Below are positions 33,480-41,888 of a stretch of 59,137 nt of DNA, in pieces. The notes below the pieces were generated by a model, which did no database searches, was not told the DNA's origin, and saw only the letters and a program-made list of their open reading frames with translations. The position numbers and the translations under genes are program-made. Position 1 is the first letter of the stretch. Every line of letters begins with the position of its first letter. This stretch comes from Nocardia aobensis NBRC 100429 (GTDB taxonomy: Bacteria; Actinomycetota; Actinomycetes; Mycobacteriales; Mycobacteriaceae), in NCBI RefSeq assembly GCF_000308375.1, contig NZ_BAFQ01000172.1, positions 1-59,137 of the forward strand, in the 5' to 3' direction.

Positions 33480-35225
33480 TCAGGCGGGCACGGTCGGGCC
33501 GGCGGTGCTGGTGACGTGGACGGGCAGGTTGTCGGCCCACGGCTGGCTTTCGACCATGTCGGCGACTCGCACCGTGCCCCTTTCGAATTCGCCGGTGGCG
33601 GCGTCGACGAGGCGGTAGGCCTGCACCTGGGTGTGGATGGGCTGGGCGTCGAGCAGGACGATCCGGACTTCGCCGGGTTCGAAGCGGCAGCGCTCTTGCA
33701 GGGCGGCGATGAGTTGTTCGTTGTGCATATGCCCGTCGCCGAAGTTCCAGCCGATGGCGGTGCTGCAGATGCGTTCGCCGTCGGTGATGGTGTATTCGTC
33801 TTCGCGACCGGCGGGCATGGCGCGGTGCACGAGGGTGAACAGGGCGCGGCCGTGGGTGTTCATGGCGCGGAAGGCGTAGCCGAGATACAGCGGGATCTGG
33901 GCTCGGTCCTTGCCGTAGTAGCGCTCCATCTGAGCCTGCGGCATGCTCGCGATCGCGACGATGTTGCGGTCGATCTTCTGTGCCGCCGAGGGTTTGAGGC
34001 ACCACACCGTGGTGTCCCAGTTGCCGGCGTAGTAGCGCATACCGGGCAGGAACGAGATCCGCGAGGGCAGCAGGTTGCCGGTGATCACGACCGCGACGAG
34101 CACCGCGAACAGCAGCACCGGCAGCCAGGGGTGCGCCGCGTCGGCGAAGCCGATGTCGGCGTGCGCGACGAACAGCACCCCGAGCCCGAAGATCATGAAC
34201 ACATTCCACTCGAGCGGCACACCCATCGGGATGGCGGTGAGGATCGCCAGGTGGAAGCACAGCAGGATCACCGCGGCGATCGTGGTGGGCCAGCCGCCGT
34301 GGGAGAAGAACAGCACGATCGGTGCGCACATCTCCACCGCGGTGCCGCTGTGGGCGACCCACCGCGACAACCGTCCCGGGCGCAGGTCGTCGGGGAAGTC
34401 GGCGAAGAAGCGGCGCTTCAGCCATCGCGGGCGCACGATCGGGCTGTTGGACATCATGGTCGAGACCACGAACGGGAAGTGCCGGTTCAGTTTCGAGGTC
34501 GCCGCACCCATCCAGATGACGACGAAGACGAGTTTGGCGGCGAGGATCGCGTCGGCGCCGCCGAACAGGAACGCCACCGCCAGCGAGCCGTACACCTCGC
34601 CGCGCGCGGCCAGGAAGATCACCTTGTCGCGCAGTCCCAGCACCGCCAGCACGGCCACGACGAGGCCGACGTGCCAGGCCGGCAGGAGTCCGACATTCGT
34701 GTCGAGTGCGGGGATCGGGCCGGTGCCGTCGGACAGCAGCGCCCACAGCAGCACCACCAGCAGCAGCGCGTAGAGCGCGGCGTCGGCCGGGGTGCGCGTG
34801 GTGCCGCGGGTGAGCGGGACGACGCGCGGCCACGGTGGGAGCCGGATCGTGCCGGGCCGCAGCCAGTACAGGATGGATCCCATCGGCGGGAAGTAGCGGT
34901 TGTTGAGCGGGCCGAATCCGCAGCCGAGCCCGATCACTTCGAACAGCATCGTGTAGAGCACGACCTTTTCGAACACGATCGGTTCCGACCACCAGCTGCC
35001 GACGTCGGTGAATCCGTCGATGCCGCTGGTGCTCAGCGCGAACAGCCAGCCACCGAGGATGTAGAGGCAGATCTTGACCACATAGAACAGGTGCAGCACC
35101 ACCGGTGTGCCGAAGCCGACCTCGGCCCAGTGCCGCGCCATGAGCCGGATGCGCTCACTGCGGTCGCTGCTCTGCCACTGCTGCTGGTCGACGACCGGTA
35201 GTTCCGGCTGAACGAACCCCATCAA
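33480..35225 (-). CDS. DUF3556 family multi-spanning membrane protein
   Basis: A 581-residue membrane protein with about ten hydrophobic helices (residues about 40-405) and a soluble C-terminal region of about 170 residues. It matches the mycobacterial/nocardial DUF3556 family as I remember it (LNNRYFPPMGSILYWLRPGTIRLPPWP; RYYAGNWDTTVWCLKPSA). No enzymatic function is established. It starts 27 bp after the thiolase-like gene and shares its promoter with the KstR-type site, which suggests a role linked to sterol or lipid use. Confidence 0.8.
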   Translation of the reverse strand: MMGFVQPELPVVDQQQWQSSDRSERIRLMARHWAEVGFGTPVVLHLFYVVKICLYILGGWLFALSTSGIDGFTDVGSWWSEPIVFEKVVLYTMLFEVIGLGCGFGPLNNRYFPPMGSILYWLRPGTIRLPPWPRVVPLTRGTTRTPADAALYALLLVVLLWALLSDGTGPIPALDTNVGLLPAWHVGLVVAVLAVLGLRDKVIFLAARGEVYGSLAVAFLFGGADAILAAKLVFVVIWMGAATSKLNRHFPFVVSTMMSNSPIVRPRWLKRRFFADFPDDLRPGRLSRWVAHSGTAVEMCAPIVLFFSHGGWPTTIAAVILLCFHLAILTAIPMGVPLEWNVFMIFGLGVLFVAHADIGFADAAHPWLPVLLFAVLVAVVITGNLLPSRISFLPGMRYYAGNWDTTVWCLKPSAAQKIDRNIVAIASMPQAQMERYYGKDRAQIPLYLGYAFRAMNTHGRALFTLVHRAMPAGREDEYTITDGERICSTAIGWNFGDGHMHNEQLIAALQERCRFEPGEVRIVLLDAQPIHTQVQAYRLVDAATGEFERGTVRVADMVESQPWADNLPVHVTSTAGPTVPA

Positions 35226-35252
35226 TCTCTCCGTTCCCGCGTCCGCGGCCGG

Positions 35253-36773
35253 TCACGGCACCATGACCGCGGTGTTGCCCTTCTCGCTCGACGTGACGAG
35301 GATGTCGCGGCCGATCGGATCGTCCACCGCGGCAAGGCTTTCCGGTGCCATCAATGCCAGGAACCGGCTGTCGTCGGCGTGCAGGCGCCCGACGACCAGT
35401 CCGGTGCGCGGCTCGAATGCGTGGCGCACGGTGTAGGTTTCGATCCGCGCCGGTCCGTCGGCGCGCGCGCGGCTGGGCACCCGCGGGGCCGCCGCCACAG
35501 CGCGCTGCAACTGTGCGCTGCGGTCGGGGACCCAGGGCGCCGGCGTGGTCGAATACACCCCGACCGAATATTTGCTCATGATGCCGCCGTTGGCGCCCAC
35601 CAGGCCGAAAGCGCCGGGCTGCTCGCGCATCCGGGCCACCGTTTCGGCGATGGCGTGCATGGAGTAGTTGTTGCCGGGGCCGCCGAAGAACGGCAACCCG
35701 CCGGTCACGGTGAGCCCGCGCGGGTCGTCGGTGGCCAGTCCGGTGCCGTCGCAGAAGTTGAACACCGCGACGGGGAAGCAGCTGTAGAGATCGATGGTGG
35801 TGAGGTCGTCGAGGCCGATTCCGGCTACCCGCAACGCTTCTCGCGCCGCCGTCCACGCGGTGGGTGCGGCGCCGAGGTCGGGGCGCGCGAGCAGGGTCTG
35901 TTCCTCGAGGTCGGCTTGGCCGCGCAGATACACCAGTTTGTCGTCGGGGATGCCGAGCTCGCGGGCTTTGCCCAGCGACATCACCACGGCCGCGGCGCCG
36001 AGGTTGACCAGATCGCGGGCCACCATGAGGCGCGGATACGGGTCGCAGATCATCCGGTTCGCATCGGTGACGGCCGCCAGTTCCTCGGCGCTGCGCTCGA
36101 CCGGCGCGGCGGCGAGCGGGTTCTTCGCGGCCACGGAGGTGAACGGGGCCAGCAGTTTTCCCATCTGCAGGCGATACTGCTGCGGTGTCGCGCCCACGCG
36201 CGCGCGGCGGGCGTTCTCGAGCAGGCCGTATTGGGTGGGTGCGCCCATGACGGCGTGGGCGATGAGGTTGTCGTCGACGAACGATTCGTATCCGAAGCCG
36301 CGGTCCTCGAGCTGTCCGGGGGCGGTTTCGGTGAAGTCGGGTTTGTCGTCTCGGCCGGCGTAGTAGCGCTCGGTCGAGATCGCGTCCGACCCGGTGATCA
36401 GCACCGATTCCAGTCGCCCGGCGGCGATGTCGGCGGCGAACTCGGTGAGCAGATGTTGCGGGCCCTGCCCGCCGACCACCTCGAGCACGGCGCGGGCCGG
36501 GTCGATGCCCAGTCGTCGCGCCACCGAGCGCGGGTAGTTGTCGGAGCGTCCCAGCGGGGCGCGCACCGGTGCCGAGATCTCGAATTGGCGTACCCCGGCG
36601 ATGAGTTGGACGCTCGCGGCGGCCTCGGCGTAGCGGATGCCGGTGTCCTCGAGGGCGGCGCGGGCGGCCGCGGCGGCGAGTTCGACCGACGACATCTGCC
36701 GGTACTCGGACGTGTCGATGCGGTCGATCGACTGGCCGACGCCCACGACGACCGGTGTGCGCGCATCCACCAT
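35253..36773 (-). CDS. Thiolase-like protein (TLP1 type, annotated acetyl-CoA acetyltransferase)
   Basis: A 506-residue thiolase-superfamily protein (TPVVVGVGQSIDR..., GLTVTGGLPFFGGPGNNYSMHAIAETVARMR) with the additional C-terminal beta domain (IETYTVRHAFEP...). The usual nucleophilic Cys is not seen in VVGGQGPQHLL, so classical thiolytic chemistry is doubtful, as reported for mycobacterial TLP1. It is a paralogue of the thiolase part of the fusion at 15.8-18.8 kb. Its ATG overlaps the stop of a 15-codon leader ORF (TGATG). Upstream lies a KstR-type site, so sterol-responsive control is proposed. Confidence 0.87.
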   Translation of the reverse strand: MVDARTPVVVGVGQSIDRIDTSEYRQMSSVELAAAAARAALEDTGIRYAEAAASVQLIAGVRQFEISAPVRAPLGRSDNYPRSVARRLGIDPARAVLEVVGGQGPQHLLTEFAADIAAGRLESVLITGSDAISTERYYAGRDDKPDFTETAPGQLEDRGFGYESFVDDNLIAHAVMGAPTQYGLLENARRARVGATPQQYRLQMGKLLAPFTSVAAKNPLAAAPVERSAEELAAVTDANRMICDPYPRLMVARDLVNLGAAAVVMSLGKARELGIPDDKLVYLRGQADLEEQTLLARPDLGAAPTAWTAAREALRVAGIGLDDLTTIDLYSCFPVAVFNFCDGTGLATDDPRGLTVTGGLPFFGGPGNNYSMHAIAETVARMREQPGAFGLVGANGGIMSKYSVGVYSTTPAPWVPDRSAQLQRAVAAAPRVPSRARADGPARIETYTVRHAFEPRTGLVVGRLHADDSRFLALMAPESLAAVDDPIGRDILVTSSEKGNTAVMVP

Positions 36774-36820
36774 CAGCGGACCCCACCACTGCGTGTGGCC
36801 GCGTCGGCTCCCCGTCTCAT
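36773..36820 (-). CDS. Possible 15-residue leaderless leader peptide upstream of the thiolase-like gene
   Basis: ATG 36820 encodes MRRGADAATRSGGVR and stops in TGATG, sharing its last base with the thiolase start. TACTGT (36828-36833, minus strand) is exactly 7 nt upstream of this ATG, so the transcript could begin on it. Translation would then couple to the thiolase by termination-reinitiation. This is very short and unproven; it could be chance. Confidence 0.4.
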   Translation of the reverse strand: MRRGADAATRSGGVR

Positions 36821-36827
36821 GGAAGTG

Positions 36828-36857
36828 ACAGTAACACGGGAAATAGAACCTGTTACA
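36828..36857 (-). promoter_or_regulatory. Promoter with KstR-type operator
   Basis: TAGAACCTGTTACA (36844-36857) fits the KstR half-site pattern TnnAACnnGTTnnA on both strands. On the minus strand GTAACA at 36851-36856 is a -35 candidate 17 bp from the -10 TACTGT (36828-36833), so the site overlaps the -35. KstR is the TetR-type repressor of actinobacterial cholesterol catabolism, relieved by a sterol CoA-thioester (established knowledge). kstR itself is not in this window. Confidence 0.6.
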
Positions 36858-36867
36858 GACGTTTGTC

Positions 36868-37737
36868 TCAGGTGGTGGCTCGCTGTGAGGCCGCGGCGTG
36901 CTCGCCGAGATCGGCGAGGGTGAGCCGGTGCCGGGGCGCGTGGTCGACGACGGTGTGGCGGGTGGTCACCAGATCGGGCCCGACGTGCAGCAACCGGCCC
37001 ACCGGCAGATCACGCCAGCCGGGGTCGGCGTCCATGCGTTCGGTGGCGATGACCACGGCCGGATGGCCGGCGAGCGCGGAGGAATGGGCGCGGAGGGGCC
37101 CGGTGCCGGCGTGGTCGAGATGTTTGCCGCCGCCGGGTCCGCCCGCGGCGCGTTCGAGGACGAACAGGTCGTGGGTGTCGGGGTAGCGCAGCGCCCACAG
37201 ATCCTGCGCGGTGGTGAGCACGAAGTTCAGCGCGAACACCGGCAGGTTGTCCGCGATCCACCCGACCGCCGCGCCGATCCCGGCGACGACATCGCCGTCG
37301 TGTTCATCGATGCATCGGGTGACGAGGGCGAAGACCCGCTCGGAATCGGTTTGCCCGGCGACCAGATCGCGGTAGTCACCCAGGGCGCGTTCCAGTTCCG
37401 GCAGGCCGCCGACGACGCCGTTGTGGGCGAACAGCCGCCCGTGTTGTTCGAACGGGTGGGTGTTGGCCGCGACCGTCGCCCCGGTGGAGGCGTAGCGCAC
37501 GTGGGCGAGGAAGGTCGCCGACTCGCATTCCATGGCCTCGCGCACGAACTGCTCGTCCTCGTAGGCGGCGATGGGCTGTTTGCGCACCAGCGGTTCGCCG
37601 TCGGCTTCGAAGGTGCCCAGCCCGGTGCCGTCGGGTTCGCGGCGACTCTGGCGGGCCAGGCTGTCGGGGGCCTCCAGCAACCAGAACGTGGCGTGCACCC
37701 GCTGGGGTGCCGCGCTGAGCCCGAACAATCGGCACAT
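36868..37737 (-). CDS. Class II glutamine amidotransferase (EgtC/YafJ-like)
   Basis: A 289-residue Ntn-hydrolase. The sequence begins MCRLFG, so Cys2 becomes the N-terminal nucleophile after Met removal. HVRYASTG and NTHPFEQHGRLFAHNGVVGG are the conserved substrate-loop motifs. It resembles stand-alone YafJ/EgtC-type amidotransferases that hydrolyse a gamma-glutamyl amide. Without other ergothioneine genes nearby, EgtC itself is not assigned. ATG 37737 has AAAGGTGA as SD. It ends 11 bp before the KstR-type site of the next leftward unit. Confidence 0.87.
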   Translation of the reverse strand: MCRLFGLSAAPQRVHATFWLLEAPDSLARQSRREPDGTGLGTFEADGEPLVRKQPIAAYEDEQFVREAMECESATFLAHVRYASTGATVAANTHPFEQHGRLFAHNGVVGGLPELERALGDYRDLVAGQTDSERVFALVTRCIDEHDGDVVAGIGAAVGWIADNLPVFALNFVLTTAQDLWALRYPDTHDLFVLERAAGGPGGGKHLDHAGTGPLRAHSSALAGHPAVVIATERMDADPGWRDLPVGRLLHVGPDLVTTRHTVVDHAPRHRLTLADLGEHAAASQRATT

Positions 37738-37974
37738 CGATTCACCTTTCGCCGCACCGCCGCTGACCTGATGATCCGTGTCGGACGAAACCGCTTGCCG
37801 CGGTTCGTTTTTCAGTGAACGAGCTACGGGGAGCCGAACCGGTGACGCGGCCCGGGCCGCCGAACCGACCCTACCCGGCCCCCGCGAAACGCGGGGCCCT
37901 TCGACCCTGGATCGGCGGTTGCCCGCAGTGCACTATGAGGTGATCGAAACGTGGCGGAGCCGGAAGGGGTGCTC

Positions 37975-38214
37975 GTGGCGAGGAAACGGTGGAGCGAACT
38001 GAACGAGCGGACGCGACGGCTGATCGTGGCCGCGACCGTGGTGGAAGGGATCCTGAAACTGGCGGCGCTCATCGATATCGCGCGCCGGCCGGCCGCCGAG
38101 ATCCGCGGGTCGAAACTGCGGTGGGCGACCGCGGTGACGCTGCTCAACTCGGCGGGCGCGGTGCCGATCGCCTACTTCCTCGCCGGGCGCCGGCAACCGG
38201 GCACGCACTCCTGA
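37975..38214 (+). CDS. Small two-helix membrane protein (DUF5652-like)
   Basis: A 79-residue protein, MARKRWSELNERTRRLIVAATVVEG..., with two hydrophobic segments (LIVAATVVEGILKLAALIDI and AVTLLNSAGAVPIAYFLAG) joined by RRPAAEIRGSKLRWA. It recalls the small actinobacterial DUF5652-type proteins. The function is unknown. GTG 37975 follows GGAAGGGG; GTG 37951, after GAGGTGATC, would add 8 residues. Confidence 0.65.
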   Translation: MARKRWSELNERTRRLIVAATVVEGILKLAALIDIARRPAAEIRGSKLRWATAVTLLNSAGAVPIAYFLAGRRQPGTHS

Positions 38215-38220
38215 AGCCGG

Positions 38221-38472
38221 TCACAGTTCGCCGCGATAGTCCTGGCATCGGCAGGGCTGGGTCGGCAGCCCGGCGCCGCGATCGCGCGACACCAGGACTC
38301 CGGCGTCCACGGCGCTGCGGCAGCGGCCCGATACCGGGTCGTGCACGATATTGGAATGCCCGCAGTGCGAGCACAATCGGCGTGTCACCTTCCGCGGTAC
38401 CAGGATCAGCAGCACCAGCGCCGAGAAGGCGACGGTGACACCGACGAACCTGAGCAGATGTGGCCAATCCAT
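38221..38472 (-). CDS. Small membrane protein with Cys-rich zinc-ribbon-like tail
   Basis: An 83-residue protein. One transmembrane helix (LLRFVGVTVAFSALVLLILVP) is followed by a basic stretch and a tail with CSHCGHSNIVHD and CRCQDY, which could bind zinc. It starts 45 bp downstream of the GreA/GreB-like gene and is probably co-transcribed. ATG 38472 has a GTGAGGTCGTGAG region upstream. No family is recognised. Confidence 0.6.
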   Translation of the reverse strand: MDWPHLLRFVGVTVAFSALVLLILVPRKVTRRLCSHCGHSNIVHDPVSGRCRSAVDAGVLVSRDRGAGLPTQPCRCQDYRGEL

Positions 38473-38517
38473 CTCACGACCTCACTTTCCGGCCGAGTCC
38501 GCCGCGGCCGACCGCGA

Positions 38518-38964
38518 TCAACGCCGTCGCAGGTGCATGCCGTAGGGGACCGCCTCGAGCAATGTCACGTTCACCGACGCCCCGCTGGGAATCCGGTACG
38601 AGCACACCTGTCCGGGCCGGGCGCCGGTGAGCGCGCTGCCCAGCGGTGACTCGGGCGAGTAGACCTCGAGTTCCTCGGTGTCGGCGCCGTCGCGCCGGCC
38701 CAGCAGGAACGTTTCGGTCTGCTCGTCGTCGAACCGGACGGTCAGCACCATCCCGGGTTCGGCGATGCCGTCGTCGGCGGGCGCCTGCCCGACCACGGCA
38801 CGATCCAGCAACTCCTCCAACTCCAGCCTCCGCAACCGCCGCCCGGCCGCGGACTGCCCGTCCTCGTCGCCGGGGCCGTGTTGCGCCGCCCGCAACTCCA
38901 GCAATTCCCGCCGCAGCCGCTCGTACGCGTCCTGCGTCAACCAGACGCTTTCGGTTCCCGTCAT
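38518..38964 (-). CDS. GreA/GreB family transcription elongation factor-like protein
   Basis: A 148-residue protein with the Gre architecture: an N-terminal coiled-coil (WLTQDAYERLRRELLELRAA...RLRRLELEELLDRAVVG) and a C-terminal FKBP-like domain (GMVLTVRFDDEQTETFLLGRRDGADTEELEVYSPESPLGSALTGARPGQVCSY). The acidic DxxE pair at the coiled-coil tip needed for RNA cleavage is not obvious, although GDEDGQ lies near the tip. It may bind the RNA polymerase secondary channel in another role. ATG 38964 follows GAAGAG. It is divergent from PucR. Confidence 0.8.
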   Translation of the reverse strand: MTGTESVWLTQDAYERLRRELLELRAAQHGPGDEDGQSAAGRRLRRLELEELLDRAVVGQAPADDGIAEPGMVLTVRFDDEQTETFLLGRRDGADTEELEVYSPESPLGSALTGARPGQVCSYRIPSGASVNVTLLEAVPYGMHLRRR

Positions 38965-39068
38965 CTCATTCTCTTCGTCCACTGCCGACAACACCCGGCC
39001 CCCGGACGACACCACATCCGCCGCACCGAGGGTCCACCTCCAGAGTGACCCGCCGGCATACCCGCTAC

Positions 39069-39087
39069 ATTGTCGGTACCAAACAAT
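39069..39087. promoter_or_regulatory. Imperfect dyad between Gre-like and pucR-type genes
   Basis: ATTGT-N9-ACAAT, an AT-rich inverted repeat around GGTACC, sits in the 199-bp divergent gap and could be a regulator site. A GGAAGGAG lies 18 bp before the PucR ATG, which is too far for an ideal SD. Confidence 0.3.
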
Positions 39088-39163
39088 CTCGACGGGCGCT
39101 GTTGTCGAGTGCGAACAGCGTGACGATCGCCCGAAGTTCCGGAAGGAGTCGTGAGCTGCACCG

Positions 39164-40693
39164 ATGGTCAAATTGGACCGGTTGATCAATATCGTGAGCC
39201 GCTACGGCGCCCGCCTCCACGGCACCGTCGTGGACCGTGCCGTCGAGATCCACAGCGTCGCGGTTCACGACCCGATCCGCCCGCACGCGGCTACCGGCGA
39301 TGTGTTCCTCGCGGTCGGTGCGGCCGACCTCGCCGAAGCCCTCACCCTGGGGGTGGACGCCCGGGCCCGGGTGATCGTGGCCCGCACCTCCGAGACACCG
39401 GATGCCCGGATCCGGCAGTTGCTCGGCGATCGCGGGCCGGCGCTGATGACCGTCGATCCGAGCGTGTCCTGGAGCCAGATCGCCTCGGTCGTCTACGGGC
39501 TGGTCCTCGAGGGCCGCGAAACCGAATCCGGGCGCGGTCCCAGCGATCTGTTCGCCCTCGCCGACACCATCTCCGCCTCCCTCGACGGGCCGGTGACCAT
39601 CGAGGATCAGCTCTCGCGCGTGATGGCCTACTCCACCGCGCACCACGACACCGACCCGGTCCGCTCGGACACCATTCTGGGGCGGCGCATGCCCGATCGG
39701 GTGCGCCGATTCTTCGAGGAGCAGGGCATTTTCGCGCATCTGGCCCGCTCCGATGCGCCTCGCTACATCCCGCCGGCCCCCGAGCACGGACTGCACGGGC
39801 GCACGGTGGCGGCGGTGCGCGCGGGCCGGGAACTGCTGGGTTCGGTGTGGGTGTCCGGTCGCGAGCCGCTGTCGGCGGATCGGGCCCGCATCCTGCAGGA
39901 GGGCGCGCACACTGTCGCGCTGCATCTGCTGCGATCCCGGGTCAGTGCCGATCTGGAACGGCAGGTGGAGTCCGAACTGGTCATCGAGTTGATCGAGGGC
40001 AGCCCCGACGCGGAGGCCGCGATCGGCAAACTCGGCATCCCGGCCCGCGATCTTCGCGTCATCGCCTTACAGGCGCATGCCGAGCAGGAACGCAACGCCG
40101 GCATCCTGCTCGCGTTCGAACGCGCCACCACCGGTTTCGGCTGGTCGCGCCTGGGCCGCAGCACGCTGTTCGGCAATACCGTCTACACCGTGCTGCCCGC
40201 CGGTGACGATCCAGCGCCGGCGTATCGGTGGATCGCCGATATCGCCGCGAGCCTGCCCGCGCATATGAGCGTGGTGGCCGGCATCGGCGGCTCCGCCGAC
40301 GCACGGGAGTTGCCCGCGAGCCGTCAGGAGGCCGACGAGTGCATGGCGCTGCCGGCGGCCACCTCCCCGGCTCCGCCCTGTTATGACACCGCCTGGGATC
40401 GGGTCCTGATTCAGCGCCTGCGGTCGATGGCCTCCACCGGCCGGCTGCCGTCCCGAGATCCCGTCGCCCAGCTCGCGGAGATCGACGAGCGAGCCGGCAC
40501 CCACTATCTGCCCACGTTGAGGGCCTGGCTGGAAGCCCACGGCGATCCGAACACCGCGGCTCGCACTCTCGACGTCCATCCCAACACCGTGCGTCACCGG
40601 ATGCGGCGGATGCGTGAACTGGACTTCCTCGATCCGGACGATCCGGCCAAACGCACGGCGATGCTCATCGCTTTGTCGATCCACACCGGCTGA
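39164..40693 (+). CDS. PucR family transcriptional regulator
   Basis: A 509-residue activator-type regulator. The N-terminal half (about 1-260) is a PucR-like sensory region (TGDVFLAVGAADLAEALTLGVDARARVIVAR). The middle is a CdaR GGDEF-like fold (residues about 260-400). The C-terminal HTH_30 reads LRAWLEAHGDPNTAARTLDVHPNTVRHRMRRMREL. PucR/CdaR proteins activate catabolic genes for purines, proline or other carbon/nitrogen sources. No such gene is adjacent, so its target is unknown. Only one in-frame start (ATG 39164) is convenient. Confidence 0.88.
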   Translation: MVKLDRLINIVSRYGARLHGTVVDRAVEIHSVAVHDPIRPHAATGDVFLAVGAADLAEALTLGVDARARVIVARTSETPDARIRQLLGDRGPALMTVDPSVSWSQIASVVYGLVLEGRETESGRGPSDLFALADTISASLDGPVTIEDQLSRVMAYSTAHHDTDPVRSDTILGRRMPDRVRRFFEEQGIFAHLARSDAPRYIPPAPEHGLHGRTVAAVRAGRELLGSVWVSGREPLSADRARILQEGAHTVALHLLRSRVSADLERQVESELVIELIEGSPDAEAAIGKLGIPARDLRVIALQAHAEQERNAGILLAFERATTGFGWSRLGRSTLFGNTVYTVLPAGDDPAPAYRWIADIAASLPAHMSVVAGIGGSADARELPASRQEADECMALPAATSPAPPCYDTAWDRVLIQRLRSMASTGRLPSRDPVAQLAEIDERAGTHYLPTLRAWLEAHGDPNTAARTLDVHPNTVRHRMRRMRELDFLDPDDPAKRTAMLIALSIHTG

Positions 40694-40741
40694 TCACCGA
40701 TCGGCGAAAACCGATGTCTGTGGCATGAGGTGACCCGGCTG

Positions 40742-40780
40742 AAATAGCTTTCTTTATTCGCTATTTAGCTAAAGTGCTAA
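40742..40780. promoter_or_regulatory. Two dyads upstream of the ArsR-DUF2071 pair
   Basis: AAATAGC (40742-40748) pairs with GCTATTT (40760-40766). TTAGC (40765-40769) pairs with GCTAA (40776-40780), ending 3 bp before the GTG. TAAAGT (40770-40775) between the second arms can serve as a -10 element, so a bound ArsR dimer would cover the promoter. Confidence 0.5.
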
Positions 40781-40783
40781 CGT

Positions 40784-41125
40784 GTGAGCATGACCGAGTA
40801 CAGGCCCGAAGAGGAAACCGGAGTGTTCCGCGCGCTGGCCGACCCCACGCGCCGGCAGATCCTGGAGGATCTGCGCCCCGGCGAGTTGACCGCAGGGGAT
40901 ATCGCCGCCAAGTTTCCGATCAGCGGTCCGTCGATCTCCCGGCATCTGGGCGTACTCAAGGCAGCCGGGCTCGTCCGAGAACGACGAGCCGGCAATCGAA
41001 TCTTCTACTCCCTTGTCGAGGAACGACTGGCACTGTGTGTCGGCAGGTTCCTGAGCGCGATCTGCCCGGAGCAGGTCATCGTCAGACAGCGCAGACCGCG
41101 AACCACCGAGAACGAGGGAACCTGA
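40784..41125 (+). CDS. ArsR family transcriptional regulator (SdpR-like)
   Basis: A 113-residue winged helix (FRALADPTRRQILEDLRPGELTAGDIAAKFPISGPSISRHLGVLKAAGLVRERRAGNRIFYSL). It has no metal-sensing Cys pair. GTG 40784 or ATG 40790 are both possible and lack an SD; the nearby TAAAGT favours a leaderless GTG start. It overlaps the DUF2071 gene by one base (TGATG), so repressor and effector are co-translated. Confidence 0.87.
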   Translation: MSMTEYRPEEETGVFRALADPTRRQILEDLRPGELTAGDIAAKFPISGPSISRHLGVLKAAGLVRERRAGNRIFYSLVEERLALCVGRFLSAICPEQVIVRQRRPRTTENEGT

Positions 41126-41874
41126 TGAGACCTCCGCGGATGTCCAGCGTCGTCGAGCGACGCCTTCTGGTGAACTACCGCGTCGCCCCTGAAGCGGCTG
41201 CGAGCTTGGTGCCGCCGCCGATGCGACCTCAATTGGTGGGCGGTTGGGCGGTTGCCGGCATCTGCCTGATCCGCCTCGGGCAGTTCCGACCCAGTCGGCT
41301 ACCCGGCTGGGTCGGGCTGCGCAGCGAGAACGCGGCACATCGCATCGCGGTCGAGTGGGATGGTCCGCGGGGACGCTCGACCGGTGTGTACATCCCGCGC
41401 CGCGACAGCGGCTCGGTGATCAATGTCCTCGCCGGTGGCCGACTGTTTCCGGGTGAGCACAGTTCGGCGCGGTTCGACGTGCGGGAAACAGCGCAGGACC
41501 TGCATGTGGCCTTCACCAGTCAGGACCAGACGGTCTCCGTGAGCGTGGATGTCCGGACCGCTGAGCGGTTCCGGGGAAGCGAACTGTTCGCCGATCTGGC
41601 GCAGGCATCGGACTTCTTTCGGCGTGGCTCGGCCGGATTCTCGGCCACGCGTGGCGGTCGACGCCTCGATGGGCTCGAACTCCAGACGAACTCGTGGCAC
41701 GTCGAGCCGGTCGAGGTCCAATCGGTCCGGTCCACGGTCTTCGACGACCGGGACCGGTTCCCGCCCGGCACCGCGGTGCTCGACTGCGCCTTGCTCATGC
41801 GCCAGGTGCCGGTGTCCTGGCGCCCCCTTCCGCCCCTGCGGGCCGATGTCGACTCCGTACCTGCGGGCGAATAG
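41125..41874 (+). CDS. DUF2071 (YqjF-like) family protein
   Basis: A 249-residue protein with MRPQLVGGWAVAGICLIRLGQFRPSRLPGWVGLRSENAAHRIAVEW, similar to DUF2071/YqjF proteins, which have an acetoacetate-decarboxylase-like fold. Its activity is unknown. It is fused translationally to the ArsR gene by TGATG and is the likely regulated effector. There is no signal peptide or transmembrane helix. Confidence 0.75.
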   Translation: MRPPRMSSVVERRLLVNYRVAPEAAASLVPPPMRPQLVGGWAVAGICLIRLGQFRPSRLPGWVGLRSENAAHRIAVEWDGPRGRSTGVYIPRRDSGSVINVLAGGRLFPGEHSSARFDVRETAQDLHVAFTSQDQTVSVSVDVRTAERFRGSELFADLAQASDFFRRGSAGFSATRGGRRLDGLELQTNSWHVEPVEVQSVRSTVFDDRDRFPPGTAVLDCALLMRQVPVSWRPLPPLRADVDSVPAGE

Positions 41875-41888
41875 CGCACATCCACGGG

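Noticed and set aside
32721..35201. Very long plus-strand frame (over 800 codons)
   Set aside because: Antisense to the SMP-30-like and DUF3556 genes. It is rich in Gly, Val, Glu, His with no recognisable fold.
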